A stretch of 64,000 nucleotides of DNA from Cryptomeria japonica (GCF_030272615.1 NC_081415.1:187924270-187988269); one strand, 5' to 3'; positions 1-12,348 are shown, numbered from the stretch's first letter. A program made the numbers and translations. Notes: generated by a model not told the origin, from the sequence alone.

Positions 1-45
1 ACTTCAAAGAAAAAAAAATAACTCACCTTTTATAGATGTATCCCT

Positions 46-2721
46 TTATAGTGTCAAGTCCTTCATCCAAGGAAACACAATTTTTAGGATTGCATCAACT
101 TTACTAAAATATTTTCTTCTCCAACTCATTTTTATCAAGATCAATGACACTATTCCTCCAAATGCTACTCCATATGACAATCCTAATGCTATTCCATACA
201 AAGGATATTTAGTGTTTTTCTTTTCTTTGTTAATTGAAACTTCAGGAGGACGAGGAATATATTGTGGCCAAGAACAATTTTTGGGTAGGGGACACCCCCA
301 TAAATTAGAATTTCCTGAATAAGAGGTTTCTCCAAATGTACCCATCTGTGTTCCTTGGGGTATAATTCCTGAAAGGTGGTTGTTTGATAAATTTAGGAAA
401 CCTAAAGAGCTAAGAGATGTAAACTCCATAGGGATTTTTCCTGAAAATTTATTTCTTGAAAGGTCTAATGACTCTAGCTGACCCATTTTTCCCAAACTAC
501 TTGGAATGGTCCCATTCAAATTGTTCATTGAAAGGTTCAAAAACCTTAACCCCTTCAACTTTCCAAAATCAGAAGCAACTTCTCCATCCAATTCATTGTT
601 TGATAGATCTATGGCTGTGAGAGTGGAAAGAATATATGTGTAGTGCTCATTCCTGCCTTTTGAAGTCATATCCAATCCATCCCGATATGTTTGCTCATCA
701 TTAAAAGTGGACAATACAATACCATTTTGGTTTTCTATTGTCATTGCTTGCAATGATACAATTGTGTGTGGAATTAAACCTGAGAAATGATTGGAAGAAA
801 GGAGCAAGATCTGAAGGTGTATTAGTTGGCCTATGGCTGAAGGAATATTCCCTATAAAATTGTTTTTCTTCATCACCAATACTCTTAGATCGGAAAAATT
901 TCCAATTGTTGGTGGCATTTCACCTCCAAAAAAGTTGTTCCCAATATCAAGAACTTGTAAAAATGAACAATTTGATATTGAAGGTGGAAAAGATCCAATC
1001 AGGATATTACCATGAACAACTAATGACTTTAATTACAATAGTCTACTAAATTCATATGGTAAGCTTCCCTTCAAACTGTTGTTTCCCAAATTTAAGACAA
1101 TGAGAGAAGAGCAATTGGACAAGCTTGCAGGGATCATTCCACTTATTTTGTTGTTTGCAAGATTTAAAAACTGGAGTTGAAATAATTTGCCCAGGCTATA
1201 AGGAATATTGCCACTAAAGAAATTGTTTGCAAGATTTAATATTCGGAGTGGACTGGTTTCCCATAGCCAAGAGGGAATTACACCCACAAGACTAGCATTT
1301 GTTAATTCCAACCTTTCAAGTGAGAATTGTGTTGAGATCCAAGGTGGAAATTCACCATCAATTGTACATGACATTAAAGACAACTCATATAATTGAAAGG
1401 ATGGAATCCAGATTGTGCTAATATTTAGCACACAATCAGATAAAGACAAAGAACTTAACCTTGTAAGCTTGTGAAAGAAATTTTCTGAAATCAACTGGTG
1501 GTGATTTAGTGACAGGCCTAATACAACTAAAGAAGGTGGAAGTGAGGAAGAAGAGATGGTTTCATTGAAACGATTGCTAACACCATCCAACACCTGGAGT
1601 AAAGAAAGATTGCCTAAGGAATCTGGAATGTTCCCCCTCAGTTCATTGTTAGAAAGATATAAGTTTCTCAACAAAGAGAGACTTCCAAGAGAAGCAGTTA
1701 TGCTTCCACTAAGCTGGTTGTGAGAAAGGTCAAGTTCAGTTAAAGAAGAAAGGCTTCCAAGAGAAGCAGGTATGCTTCCATTAAGCTGGTTGCGAGAAAG
1801 GTCAAGTTCAGTTAAAGAAGAAAGGCTTCCAAGAGAAGCGGGTATGCTTCCACTAAGCTGGTTGTCAGAAAGGTGAAGTTCAGTTAAAGAAGAAAGGCTT
1901 CCAAGAGAAGCAGGTATGCTTCCACTAAGCAGGTTGGCAAAAAGGTAAAGTTCAGTTAAAGAAGAAAGGCTTCCAAGAGAAGCAGGTATGCTTCCACTAA
2001 GCAGGTTGGCAAAAAGGTAAAGTTCAGTTAAAGAAGAAAGGCTTCCAAGAGAAGCAGGTATGCTTCCACTAAGCTGGTTGACAGAAAGGTCAAGTTCAGT
2101 TAAAGAAGAAAGGCTTCCAAGAGAAGCAGGTATGCTTCCACTAAGCTGGTTGTAAGAAAGGTGAAGTTCAGTTAAAGAAGAAAGATTGCCAAGGCAGGAG
2201 GGCATGCTTCCATTGAAGTTATTCGATGAGAGATCAAGATATGTAAGACGGGTGAGAGAACAAACGAAAGGGGGAATCATCCCAGTAAAGCTATTTCCAG
2301 ATAAATCTAAATAGCGAATATAAGAGAGATTTCTCAAACAGGGAGGAATGACAGTACCTGATGTAAGAGATATAGTGAGTGATGTGAGAAAACGAAGTTG
2401 GCACAGGCTCTCAGATATCACGCCTTCAGCAAAGAGAGGGTGTATGTTAAGAGAGACAACGTGGTTGGTGTGATTGTCACAGGAGATGCCTGTCCAGTTG
2501 GTGCAACAGTCTGTTCCATTCACCCACGAAGTCAGATTGACCCGTGATGAAGTCAGTGAAATATTGAGGGCATCTTTGAAACGAAGGAGAGCCTGGGATT
2601 CATGGGAAAGACAGCTGGTCGAGAGTAATGGATGGGAAAAAGAAGAGCGTGGAGAGAGGAAAAGGAAGACAAGCAAAAGAGACATGAAAACTAAAAACAG
2701 CTTGTGTGAAGGGATGGCCAT
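46..2721 (-). pseudogene. LRR receptor-like protein (RLP) gene with one in-frame stop
   Basis: Predicted cell-surface LRR receptor-like protein without a kinase; such proteins bind extracellular ligands and signal through partner kinases (family knowledge). I choose the ATG at 2721-2719, which begins MAIPSHK and opens a hydrophobic signal peptide (FLVFMSLLLVFLFL). An upstream in-frame ATG at 2805 lies before the TATA box. In order: signal peptide, LRR N-cap with a paired-Cys WxGxxC-type segment (TDCCTNWTGISC), about 25 LRRs, an island-like segment (DMTSKGR), final LRRs, a GNSNLWGCPLPKNC C-cap, one transmembrane helix with small residues (GLSYGVAFGG), and a short basic tail. A TAA at 1033-1035 stops it after 562 residues. 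The same frame then runs open to 46, giving about 328 more codons including all C-terminal domains. No frameshift is needed, so this is a recent single-base nonsense change, an assembly error, or a secreted short form. Called a pseudogene with that caveat. Confidence 0.85.
1675..2190 (-). repeat. Seven near-identical 72-bp LRR units inside the RLP gene
   Basis: The codons for the LRR core LSGSIPASLGSLSSLTEL recur at exact 72-bp (24-residue) spacing about seven times. Neighbouring units differ mainly at the solvent-exposed xLSxN positions (DLSVN, YLFAN twice, HLSDN, DLSRN, DLSHN). Two adjacent units (YLFANL) look identical at the protein level. LRRs elsewhere in the gene are much more divergent, so this block is a recent tandem expansion by unequal exchange. 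Such arrays can collapse or expand in assemblies. Confidence 0.9.
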
Positions 2722-2830
2722 TCTATTTGGGATGCAGGAAAACGCAGATTGTGGTTTGTTATTGTTTGGGTGGGAAAGGCTCTTCTTATACTTCCCGCCG
2801 GTCAACGGGTCAATGATTTAGCAATTAACC
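2722..2830 (-). promoter_or_regulatory. RLP promoter: TATA box and paired W-boxes
   Basis: Read on the minus strand, TATAAGAAGA lies at 2790-2781, about 60-70 nt before the chosen ATG. Just upstream are two TTGACC motifs at 2813-2808 and 2805-2800, two bases apart. TTGAC(C/T) is the W-box bound by WRKY factors, common in defence-gene promoters. The TATA position supports the ATG at 2721, because the ATG at 2805 would lie upstream of transcription. Motif function is inferred. Confidence 0.55.
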
Positions 2831-2949
2831 AAACGTCTTTAGCAAATTTAAAATAATTTTAAACTTCACGACTTTCGGCTGTTTCGGAGAAAAGCGTTTT
2901 CTCGAGAAGCAGAAAAGCGGTCATGATTAGTTTGATGCCTACAAATTAA

Positions 2950-3020
2950 CATATGGAAACTTCAAGAATGTGATCTTTAGAGGTGATTAAAATATGGAAA
3001 CTTCAAGAATGTGATCTTCA
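2950..3020. repeat. Short tandem duplication upstream of the RLP gene
   Basis: A segment beginning atatggaaacttcaag and ending tgatctt occurs at about 2951-2977 and again at about 2993-3019, offset by some 42 bases and nearly identical. Small local duplication; no function evident. Confidence 0.7.
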
Positions 3021-3199
3021 GTAACCATATCTTTTATATAAAGAAACTTCTATTAATTAATAATAAGATTTACATATTTTTAATAAATAGATAAAAAAAA
3101 TAGGTTGTAAATCCAACTAGTGATATAAAATAGATTTTAAGTTTTTAACATACATTTTCTAAATATTTGGTTAGAGTATATGCAATTTAGAATTCATTA

Positions 3200-4700
3200 A
3201 ATATAATTTTTTTAAATTTGTAAAGGTTTATATTTGAAGATCATAATAATATATTGTTATTATTTACTTATATTGAAGATGTTTCTTTTATGAAAGCAAG
3301 CAACTTTACTTTGAGTAATCAATGACACAAAACTTAGAAAGAGGATGTAATGCATCACCATCTAACATATGGATTTTATTTTCAATCACTATTTGTTTTT
3401 TTAATTTGCTAGATTTTTCATAAAGATGAGTACAAATATGATCAACATGAGGAAAATAACAATAAGATTCTGCCTTTATTTTGCTTGTCACATGCAACTT
3501 TGATATAAGTAGTAAAGTAAGTACAAAACACATTTGTATTGGCACATTTTTTAAAAAACCACTAATTAACACTCACAAATATACTCAGCCAACCCCTCTT
3601 TTCACTTCAATAGCTAACTTAACCAAGTAACTAAACATCCACAACAAACAAAACTCTAAACACTTTTCCTATCTAATTATTTTCACGAAACCATGACAAA
3701 TTTTTATTTATGATTAATATTTAATTATATATTATACATTATTTTTTTATCAAAATAGTCTACAGAATAGATGCATCTTTATGTAAAAGATGAACTTGTC
3801 CTTTAATTTTTTTCTGTTGATAATGGAATGGTGCACCCTTTTTCCTACCTAATGCGAAACACGGAAGTGGTGTACCATAGCATTGCGGACAATATTATGC
3901 ATATGAGCTGTAGAAGTAACTTAAAAATTGACTACAACGACCAACATTAAAATTGACTGGACATGTCCTCGCTTTGAATTTAATAGACTCCTGAAAGTAA
4001 CCTTACTATCTCTTCCAAGCGAGTTTTCATCTTAGAGGGACGAAATCAGGGTGAAATTCTGCTTACTTAAGCAGATTAGGAAGGGAATAAAGCACATATT
4101 ATTCTATTGTCTCGTCCACCTTGTAGACACAAATGGGCAAGTTCCTAGCTTACTAAAAACAAATAGTTTAATATTAGATGTTAATTTTACTTCATAGAAA
4201 TATGAAAAACAGATATTTACTTTTGGGTTTGGATGACCTCTAAATTATAATGGATTGTTTGATCATTAAAAAAAGTTAGGTCTAATAGAATGTAATATTA
4301 TACATGATTGTAAAAAGATTAAATTGAGTTGTTTCAAAGAAACACCATCCAAAGACTAGTCAAACCACAAGTGTCAAACCACAAACAATTTCATCTTATC
4401 TCATGTAATACATATCGACGTTTTAGGTGTCCATACGTCAATTATCAACCCTCTATCATGGTGTTCATTATAGGGGCTCAAATGAGTAGACAATGTATGG
4501 CATATGCTCATTTCAGAGACCTTACTCACTTCAAATAACTTATAGTAATGAAAGAGTTGTAGTTCGATTAGTAAGAATAATATTATGTTCATCATACCAT
4601 CCACCAAGATTCAAATCCCTCAAAAGTGAGATTTAACCAAGCTTGATCCTAGGAGATCTTTAGCCCCTACTTGTGGTAGCTTAGGCAAATGACAACTTTT
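3200..4700. repeat. Dispersed repeat family R1, copy 1 (segments A, B, D)
   Basis: By eye this region aligns to three other places in the window in the same orientation. 3220-3600 resembles 52170-52600 (segment A). 3800-4060 resembles 24010-24300, 48290-48570 and 52690-53430 (segment B; shared phrase cctacctaatgcgaaacac with small changes). 4290-4690 resembles 48960-49390 and 53810-54130 (segment D; shared phrase ctatcatggtgttcat). Short ORFs here, such as one at 3306-3572 on the minus strand, are decayed in the other copies and probably not genes. Family identity unknown; no RT or transposase is visible. Confidence 0.75.
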
Positions 4701-5880
4701 TCTTTAGACGCATACTTCAATATATAAATGCAGGGGTATTGATATCTAAGCAATCTAGTCGTTGAACCACTAAGAAAAAACTCTTAATAGATTCATTTCA
4801 TGTTTTTACTTAGTACATTAAGCCAATATTTTGAGATATATCAAACTTGATATAAATTGTAGAAAATGGTAAAGGTAATTTTGCTAATAGCTTATTCTTA
4901 TATGATAAAGGGGATAGGGTGTTTAGAGAGAGAGGAAGTCATGCAGTTCTACGAGTCTTTCAAAATCAAGAATAACATTTGAAAAAGGGGATCAACTAAG
5001 AAGGATTTGTTCAAGGATAAGAAGAGTGAGGTTATGTATTGCTCCTTAGACTATTTTGGTTTCAAACTATCTTGATGCAACTTTACTCCTTTAATTCATT
5101 ACTTTTTAGCCTTCATTTTCCTTATCTCGACTCCTTTCCTGATTGTTATTTTAATTCAACCATAGATTTATTTGTTCCATACTACTCTTTGATGTTTGTT
5201 TGGGATTTTCATTATTTTACCTTTCACATTTCATTAAAAAATGCATAAAACCTTTAAATAGTAATTAATGCAGACACAGAGGAAGGTTTTAGAGATAGGA
5301 CTATCAAACCATGTAGCCTAGATTTACACACGACAAAAATATCTTAACACCATGAAATATCATCGATTCATATAGTAGAATGATTATAGAATTTTTATTT
5401 TCTTTCTAAGTATAAATTACAGATTGGCCACAAGCCACCACAAGCTAATTGCAAGCTTACATGAAAATATGGAATTCAGGATAAGATTCTTGTTACTAAC
5501 TCACTAACTTGCTTAGTGACTACTATCTCTCTAGCTTCCTGACTACTTTCTCTTATGTGGAATAGATGTTTAGATATTCATTCTAAGCCTTAGCAATTAT
5601 TTGTGTCAATTAAAAGGTGCCCCAACACTTGATGCTTCATGAAATGTGTAGGTTGACTTAATCTTGATGATGAAGCTCAAAGAACTAATAAATTAGGCTA
5701 GGGTCCCATTTGGAAGTTTCATTGGTCACTATCTATTGTGTGATATGTTAGATTTTATGTTGGAAGGTACAAAAAGGTTTTGCATGTGTCACTTGATAAA
5801 CTGTATGATATTTTATTTGTACTATGATCTTTTTTTAGTGATATATTTCTAAAAACTGACCCAAATGCCTTGATACTTAA
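4701..5880. other. No gene recognised
   Basis: AT-rich sequence with only short unconvincing ORFs. It may include the 3' LTR or untranslated end of the minus-strand gypsy relic that follows, but I cannot place LTR ends. Confidence 0.5.
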
Positions 5881-5949
5881 ATATGTTCTTCAAATGGTGT
5901 CATATATGTTTGGTTTTTTGTTCCAAGCCAAATGATTGTAACACAATAG

Positions 5950-6900
5950 ATCACATTAAAGTTTTTTGGGATGCGCCTGCATCAAACACCCAAGGTTATT
6001 TGATAAGTGAGTCGTTCACTTTACCAATTGTGCATAAAATCCAAGGCATTCCATCTCTACTTGTGAAACCCATGATGAGTCTTCTACTAGTATTCCTCTC
6101 TCCTTCACTAGGTATTCCATGTACCATCAATTTTTGGTATTATGCTCAACTTTGTTGTCCAACATCTATTCTATCTACTCTTGTTGGTATTGTGGTAGTT
6201 GCTCCTTGAAACAAACTTCTATATTGCCTCTTCTTAAATGTCTCTCATCATACTAATGAATATCTACAATGTTTAATATGGGTGATATGTCAATTACATT
6301 TGGTAACTTAACTTCATGCATGTTACTTGAGACAAAAATTTTAAAAATTCTTCATGGACCAAAGTTCTTTATCTTGAGTTTGTTGTATATGCCTAGTAGG
6401 AATCTCTCCTTCTTGAGATATATCTTAAATTCATCACCAACTAGGAACTCTTTGTGTCTCCTTCTCTCATGTACTTAACCTTTGCATTTGTTATTCATTG
6501 TCTATAAGTGTTTCCCAACTTCAATATGAATTGTAATTTTTCATTTAGTTTCTAAATTCCTCTACTGAACTACACTCCTTTTTCCTTCTATATTGGTAAA
6601 TTTGAGTTTTGCAACTCTTGTGGGGTGCACCCCAATCAAAATCTCAAATGGTTTTCTCCTTGTACTCATGTTTATTGAGTTATTGTATGCAAAATTTTCT
6701 TGTGTTAGGATCATGTCCCAATTTTCTATCTTGTCTCCTACCAAACATCTCAACAAGTTGCTCAAACATTAATATACTACCTTCGTTTGTCCATTAGTTT
6801 GTGGGTGAAATCTAGAACTAAACTTTATATATTTCTTCTTCTTTTTCATAATATCCTCCATAAATATTTTTAAAATGGTGTTTCAACCTTACAATTATAT
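5950..6900 (-). pseudogene. Ty3/gypsy chromovirus integrase C-terminal relic
   Basis: Reading the minus strand from 6900 down gives, with frameshifts and stops, the end of a gypsy integrase core (FHPQTNGQTK, then LLRCLVGDKIENWDMI and FAYNNSIN). A post-core segment follows (HKEFLVGDEFKIYLKKERF, then YNKLKIKNFGPW, then DISPILNI). At about 6190-6050 is a chromodomain-like stretch (YLVKERGILVEDSSWVSQ). Integrase plus a C-terminal chromodomain marks the chromovirus branch of Ty3/gypsy. The DDE residues are not preserved in the visible part, and RT is absent. It is a dead fragment, its 5' side cut at about 6900-6950 where AT-rich LTR-like DNA of the other orientation begins. Confidence 0.8.
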
Positions 6901-6949
6901 AGGGTTACTATTTATAGTAAGTTTCCATTTGAGTGCAAAGATCCTGTAG

Positions 6950-8460
6950 TCACATAAATCTGTCCATTTGAATTAAATGAATATTTCATATTTATTTGAT
7001 TAAAAATACACTAACCATCAATTAATTAAATTAATATTTAATTAATTCATCTCCAAACATTCTTCGATTAATTAAATAAATTATTCAATTTATTTTAATT
7101 AATTCATTCATTAAACCAAATACAAATCAGTTAAATAAATAAAATCTATTTATTTAATTAAATCCCCCTATTCCTCTTTTAAATAAATTAAATAAAACAT
7201 TTATTTAAATCATTATCCCCCACCCCACTTGCATTTTCCTACAAATGCAACTTGCACACATTTATTAAAATAAATGAATTTTTATTTTAATAAAATCTTA
7301 TTTTCCCTCACCCACCAAATCCACTTGCAAAATCTAATCCCCTTCTAGATTCTTCTAACCCCCTTCCTAATTAGCCTAATCCATCCCCTAATTATTGTCA
7401 CATTCCTAAGCAAAATGGAGTCACTTCTCAAAGACTCCAAAGTCTTTGAAAAGCATTTAATGCTTTGTGTGTTCAACAAATTAACCCCCAAAGTCTTCCA
7501 AGACCACTAATGGCTCTTACATGACCATTTATGTCTCTTACATAACCATTTATGGTTATTTCAATCTTGTCTCCCCAAACATTTATTGTTTGACCATATT
7601 CATCCATTTCACATTTGCACAAGAATTTATCCATTGGATAAAAGCTTTATTCTTTGAATAAAGAGTTTATTCATTCAACCAACCTTGACTCAAAATCCCA
7701 AAGTCATGTCAGGCATTTAATGTTTATTCCCTCTCCTCTCAACCTATCTCACATTGACACTTGTCATCCTGGGATTGGGTTGAAAGCCCTCACATGGATT
7801 TGAAATCATTCAATCCTGACCCTTGTTGAGATTACTCAATCTCAACCATCCATTGCTCCATTTTTCCTATAAATAGAGCCCATTCCTTAATAATCCAGAT
7901 CCTGGAAAACTTATATGCATCTAAGCTATAGACATTTTAGAGAGCCTTTTTAGCATAAACAATCTAATCTTTTGTCGTTTGGTTAAAATATATCATTTTA
8001 GCATTAGCATTAGCTTTTTATTTCACATTTAGAGCTATATTACAATCTCAATCCTCCATAGTGCAAAAAGCTGCTGAGAGCTACACTATTTTGGAACTTG
8101 GAGAGGAGAGGAACAAGGGAGAAGGAGCTAATCTCATGCTAAGAGATAGTTGGAGATGTCTCATTGTCTTTACTTCTTTAGTTAGATTCATTAGCATGTT
8201 TTTAGTGTCTCTCTTGGAATGCCTTCATATGTTTTAGTTTTTAATTGACTAACGCTAATGCTTTGTGTGTTTTGTGTTGTTTGATCTTAAACTAACCTTG
8301 TGCCATTTAGGAGGGCATCAGATCCTATTGGTAAACAAATTTTTCACTGTGATTGATTCTCCAAAACTGACATTATTTTCCCAAAGAGAAGTGACAATCA
8401 TTCCAATATTTGGAGAGATTATTATGAAATAGCATGATTCCTCTATTTTTGAGAGGAGCA
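6950..8460 (+). mobile_element. LTR-like, non-coding sequence with a TATA box
   Basis: No ORF of note. 7010-7300 is dominated by TTAATTAAATAAAT-type runs. A clean TATAAATA lies at 7868-7875, followed by GAGCCC and then a region rich in TTTAGCATTAGC. This layout (AT-rich upstream, TATA, moderately GC downstream) is what plant LTRs look like, but I found no partner LTR, PBS or target duplication. It could instead be an isolated promoter-like spacer. Confidence 0.3.
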
Positions 8461-9050
8461 ACTCTCTCGTATGATGGTGTTTTTATGGGTTTTGTGTGCG
8501 TTTAACTTGAAAGTATTAAAGGAGACAAGACAAAACTAAAGGAAGATGAATAACAAAATCCCTACTGGCAAACCTACAAATATTGAATATGATTTCACAA
8601 CTGATAATAATTGCAAAGGTATTTTCATGATAAAGTATGTTTTTTTATGCAATGACAATGAAAGAAGCATGAAATATCTCAACATATGAAGAGATGAGTA
8701 ACTCCAACACATTCAAATTAAGATACCAAATCTTAAATGTACTTAATAAGATCAATTGCATGGATTATAAGAAATTCAATAGATGTGATTTTTTCACGTA
8801 GACAAAAGATATCGCCAACTTGACATACAAAAAATTAGTAATAATAACTTGAAAATTAATCTAGAACATTTGAGCTAAAGAAATTCTTTATTGTTTCCAT
8901 GGAATTATGCAAACTCAAGAACCCTTCTATACAAAGTGTAAACACAAAAGCCGTCAATGTATCTCTCTAAGAATTTTTGCAAAATTTCTCCTCTATAAAA
9001 GTCCCCTTTACATTTTAATTAGCATTGTATTTATATGCTAGCTCTTTGAT
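8461..9050. other. No gene recognised
   Basis: AT-rich; a CTATAAAAGTCCCC TATA-like motif sits at about 8993-9006. Possibly decayed retroelement sequence belonging to the copia relic downstream. Confidence 0.35.
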
Positions 9051-9181
9051 AACTAACTTGTAATCACTTTTTGTAACTACCTAAGTAATCACTTTTCATA
9101 ACTACCTAAGTAATTATTTCTTGCAACTACCTTAGTAATTACTACTCATAACTATCTAAGTAATCAGTTTTTATAACTACT
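9051..9181. repeat. 25-bp minisatellite, about five units
   Basis: Units beginning AACTACCTAAGTAAT start at 9075, 9100, 9125 and 9150, exactly 25 bp apart. A shorter divergent unit precedes them from 9051, and a truncated one follows at 9175. The last seven to ten bases of each unit vary. Confidence 0.85.
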
Positions 9182-9329
9182 TGTTGGGAACAAGTTAGGA
9201 TTTACCTAACTTTTCTATAAATTGGGTCAAAATTATAACTCTTAATTACAATAAGTGACATTAGTCAGTTTTACAAAATGATAATTTAAAATTTGTAACT
9301 AAAGAAGAGCGTATTATTGGTTTTTTTGC

Positions 9330-10000
9330 GATGAGCATTGTGTCTCTTCCTAATCCATGAGTCATGCATTCAAAATCAAGGTCTATCAATGAACAACCTA
9401 TCCTTAATGGATCCTCACCTTGACAAAAATTTGAATCTCCATGCTCTGTTAAGTTTGATCACTAAATTTAACTCTTTTATCGCAAATATAGGAAATCTTC
9501 TCACTTAGGGTTAGGATTATAGGATCTAGGCAGTGTCCCATTACTTTTCTCACAAATTTAGTTTCTCCTAGTACTCCATCGACACCTCCAATTGCACTTA
9601 CTATCTCATTCACTCAGTGCAAGTTACCTTCAATGATCTCATCTTCAAACATCCTCATTGTCTAAAATTTATACTTTAGATTATGCATCTGGACTTGCTT
9701 GATCTTTAGATCTCCTTCATAAATCTTTCTTAACTTATCCCAAATTTCCTCTATATATTTGTAACCCATGACCTTCAATAACTCTAAGTCACTCAAACTA
9801 CTAACAATTGCATTTCTTTCCTTGGCATTATTCTCATGCTCATTGATCTCATCCGAAGTAGATGGACTAGTATGACTACTATTAATAATATCCCATATTT
9901 TGGGTGATGGAGAATTCAAATAATATTCCATATGTGCTTTCCAAAAGGAATAATTTGTGCCATCAAACTTTGGTACTTTGTAACTATCCTCCCATAAGAT
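9330..10000 (-). pseudogene. Ty1/copia gag relic
   Basis: Minus-strand reading shows a copia Gag of the UBN2 type. It includes a fragment with MEYYLNSPSPKIWDII, then INEHENNAKERNAIVSSL and GYKYIEEIWDKLRKIYEGD. After a stop it continues with FEDEIIEGNLH, VNEIVSAIGG and VRKVMGHC. Gag assembles the retroelement particle. It directly follows a methionine-tRNA primer binding site, as expected for the first gene of a copia element. Protease, integrase and RT are missing downstream, so only the 5' part of the element remains. Confidence 0.8.
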
Positions 10001-10019
10001 TTACTTAGAAGAACCTTGC

Positions 10020-10031
10020 TCTAATACCAAT
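10020..10031 (-). promoter_or_regulatory. Copia primer binding site
   Basis: On the minus strand the LTR end ...TTAAACA is followed at once by ATTGGTATTAGAGC, a one-mismatch version of TGGTATCAGAGC. That sequence is complementary to the 3' end of initiator tRNA-Met and primes reverse transcription. Confidence 0.75.
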
Positions 10032-11160
10032 TGTTTAACACACCACAAGACTAAGAAGGGGGGTGAAATATTCTTATCAAAGTCCTTTTAAATTTCGTTA
10101 GTAATAAATACTTATCAATTATCATTAACCAACTAAACATCAATGAAAGATGAAACAATAAACAACAAACACTAAACACATGAACACTAAAATTTTACAT
10201 GGGAAATTCAATGTGGGAAAACCCGTAGTGATAATCACACTCACAATATAAGTGATTGAATACAATGTTTTAGGCACAAGGCCAAGGAAGCTCACTACTC
10301 TTGATTTGGACTTGTAGGATAAGGCACACAACCTTAGGGAAAGATACAGTGGACATACATTATTGAGATTCATGATCCTAAAGCAAGATATAGATCTACC
10401 AAGCTACCAAAAGGACTCGATACTTTTTGAAAAACATTGAGAAAAGATGAATTGAATCTAAGTAGGATCTCCTTATCATAAATACATCACAAGTTGATAT
10501 ATTCACACTTTTTCCTTCAACACATGTACTTCTACATCATCCTCAACCAATCCACACCTCAATTCACACACTTGCACATCTATATAGATCAACTTATTCA
10601 TCGACACACTCAAATGCATCGATCACAGACAATCATAAATTACACAACGTCAACTACAATGAAGTATTTCACTAAATGTGGTCCACTCTAGGAGATAAAG
10701 GGGACCACAATACATCACAACATATCTTAATAAATAACCTCACTATTAACAAACTACAACAATCAACTTCAACATTCAAAGGACTAAGGACCTAAAAATA
10801 TAATACTACAACATCCACAAAAAATAGGCATTAAATCCAAAACTGCAATTCATCATCTTCAAAAGCAGAGGAATGCAAAGAATTCTCCCATTAGGACTTT
10901 AAATACTCTTTCTTGTGTATTTCAACTTCCTTTATTGCCACCTTTTAGAAACACCACATACTCACTCAATATTACAACTAGACATCATAACAACATTTGA
11001 ACTCTCATTTTCAGATCATACAATACCAATTAATAATTAGATCAACGTTAATGACCACAATTGTACTAAGAACACAACTAAGCAACTACAACTGCCTCTT
11101 TACCTATGTCATTAATACACACAAGTGTGACATTAATGACAACACCATGAAAATTGTAAA
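10032..11160 (-). mobile_element. Copia 5' LTR (upper boundary uncertain)
   Basis: The low-coordinate end is fixed by the adjacent PBS. The U5 side reads TTCACCCCCCTTCTTAG, the same tail motif found at the ends of LTRs near 44160 and 47650, so these LTRs are relatives. A GTATTTAAAGTCC TATA-like motif occurs on the minus strand near 10900. The outer end is placed only roughly, where the sequence changes character near 11160. Confidence 0.5.
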
Positions 11161-12340
11161 TTGTAGACACCTATAATACTCCTTTAATTAAATAAATATT
11201 TATTATTTATTTATTTTATATTTTATAATGTCTTGGAGGCCCCTACTTATCGTCTCTCACAAAGACAAGGTTGCGAGGTGCCCCTTAAGTTGTTGCGCTT
11301 TTGAGTTTAAGGAGACTCCAAGTGTGGGACTGATTTTTCTACCATTGGACATTGACCTTATGAATAGCCCATTTTTGGTGTGTCTTCTTTTGTGATAAGA
11401 TCAATGGAAATTTGGGCTTTGAAGATTGTAGGCCATACTCTTGTTATCATTAATCACACAACAACCATTATGTCTTATTTTTTGCAATGTTTTCTTGCCA
11501 CAATGATCATCAAAGAATTAGATTTGGTCACATTCAATACCGAAAAAACAAATTTATACTTGGACAGGCATTAGGCAAAAAAAACTTCCCCAAAAATGTG
11601 TCTCTAAGACTTCTTGTTGCATTTGTGGCACTTTCCATCACATCTCTGAGACATCTTGTCGCGTATGTGGCACATCTTGTTGTGTTTTCGATATCTATTG
11701 TCATGTCTATTTTTATGCAAAAATACATATTTGGACATTATTATTGTGTGTTTAGATCTTAAAAACACATTTGTGACATATATCATCGCATCCCTAGTAT
11801 CTTTCTACGTATTTGATTAAAGAGATTGATAGAGTTTCCCAACTAATTCATTAGGATTCCTAGTCAATCATCCATTAGGTCACCATTTCTACCTTTTCAT
11901 TTTTAGTGCTTTCAAACCCCCATTCATCCAAAACAACAACCTTGCGAGAAGTTAAAAGTTATATTCTTGTCCTCACTATCTTGCATCAAACTTTGATATC
12001 ACCAAGTGGTCTCTTCCTTAGATCTATCATCTTCAAGTAGGACACCATTATAGTCTCTTGAGTTAGGATACCTTACCTTGGAATTTGTCATGTTACGAGA
12101 AGTCATATCTTTCTTGAGTTATCGATTCATGGATATCTATCATAATCCTAATTCTATCATCATTTGGAATTTCATTTTAGGACCTTTACAAGGAAAACTC
12201 CTGACTTTTGGTCATTATCATATATTTGCCCCATCATTACCCCTTGGTCATCTTTCCATTCCCTCAAGTCAAACTTGGATCTTATATGATTGAAACTAGT
12301 GCCCAAAGACTCAAAAGAGAATCCTAGGAAGCTTAAAGAT
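11161..12340 (+). mobile_element. Probable gypsy 5' non-coding leader/LTR
   Basis: No credible protein. The stretch precedes a gypsy gag in the same orientation and so is probably its LTR or leader. A local near-duplication occurs at about 11600-11690 (phrases around cttgttgcatttgtggcac and cttgtcgcgtatgtggcac). LTR ends were not found. Confidence 0.35.
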
Positions 12341-12348
12341 CTCAAGAT

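Noticed and set aside
2474-2821. 115-residue plus-strand ORF
   Set aside because: Lies antisense to the RLP signal peptide and LRR N-cap codons; a shadow of the real gene.
3306-3572. 88-residue ORF with hydrophobic start resembling a small secreted protein
   Set aside because: The R1 copy at 52338-52562 preserves only part of it, with a different frame and stops, so it is repeat DNA rather than a gene.
9051-9181. CRISPR-like array
   Set aside because: Units are contiguous 25-bp tandem repeats with no constant-length unique spacers, and the genome is plant nuclear.
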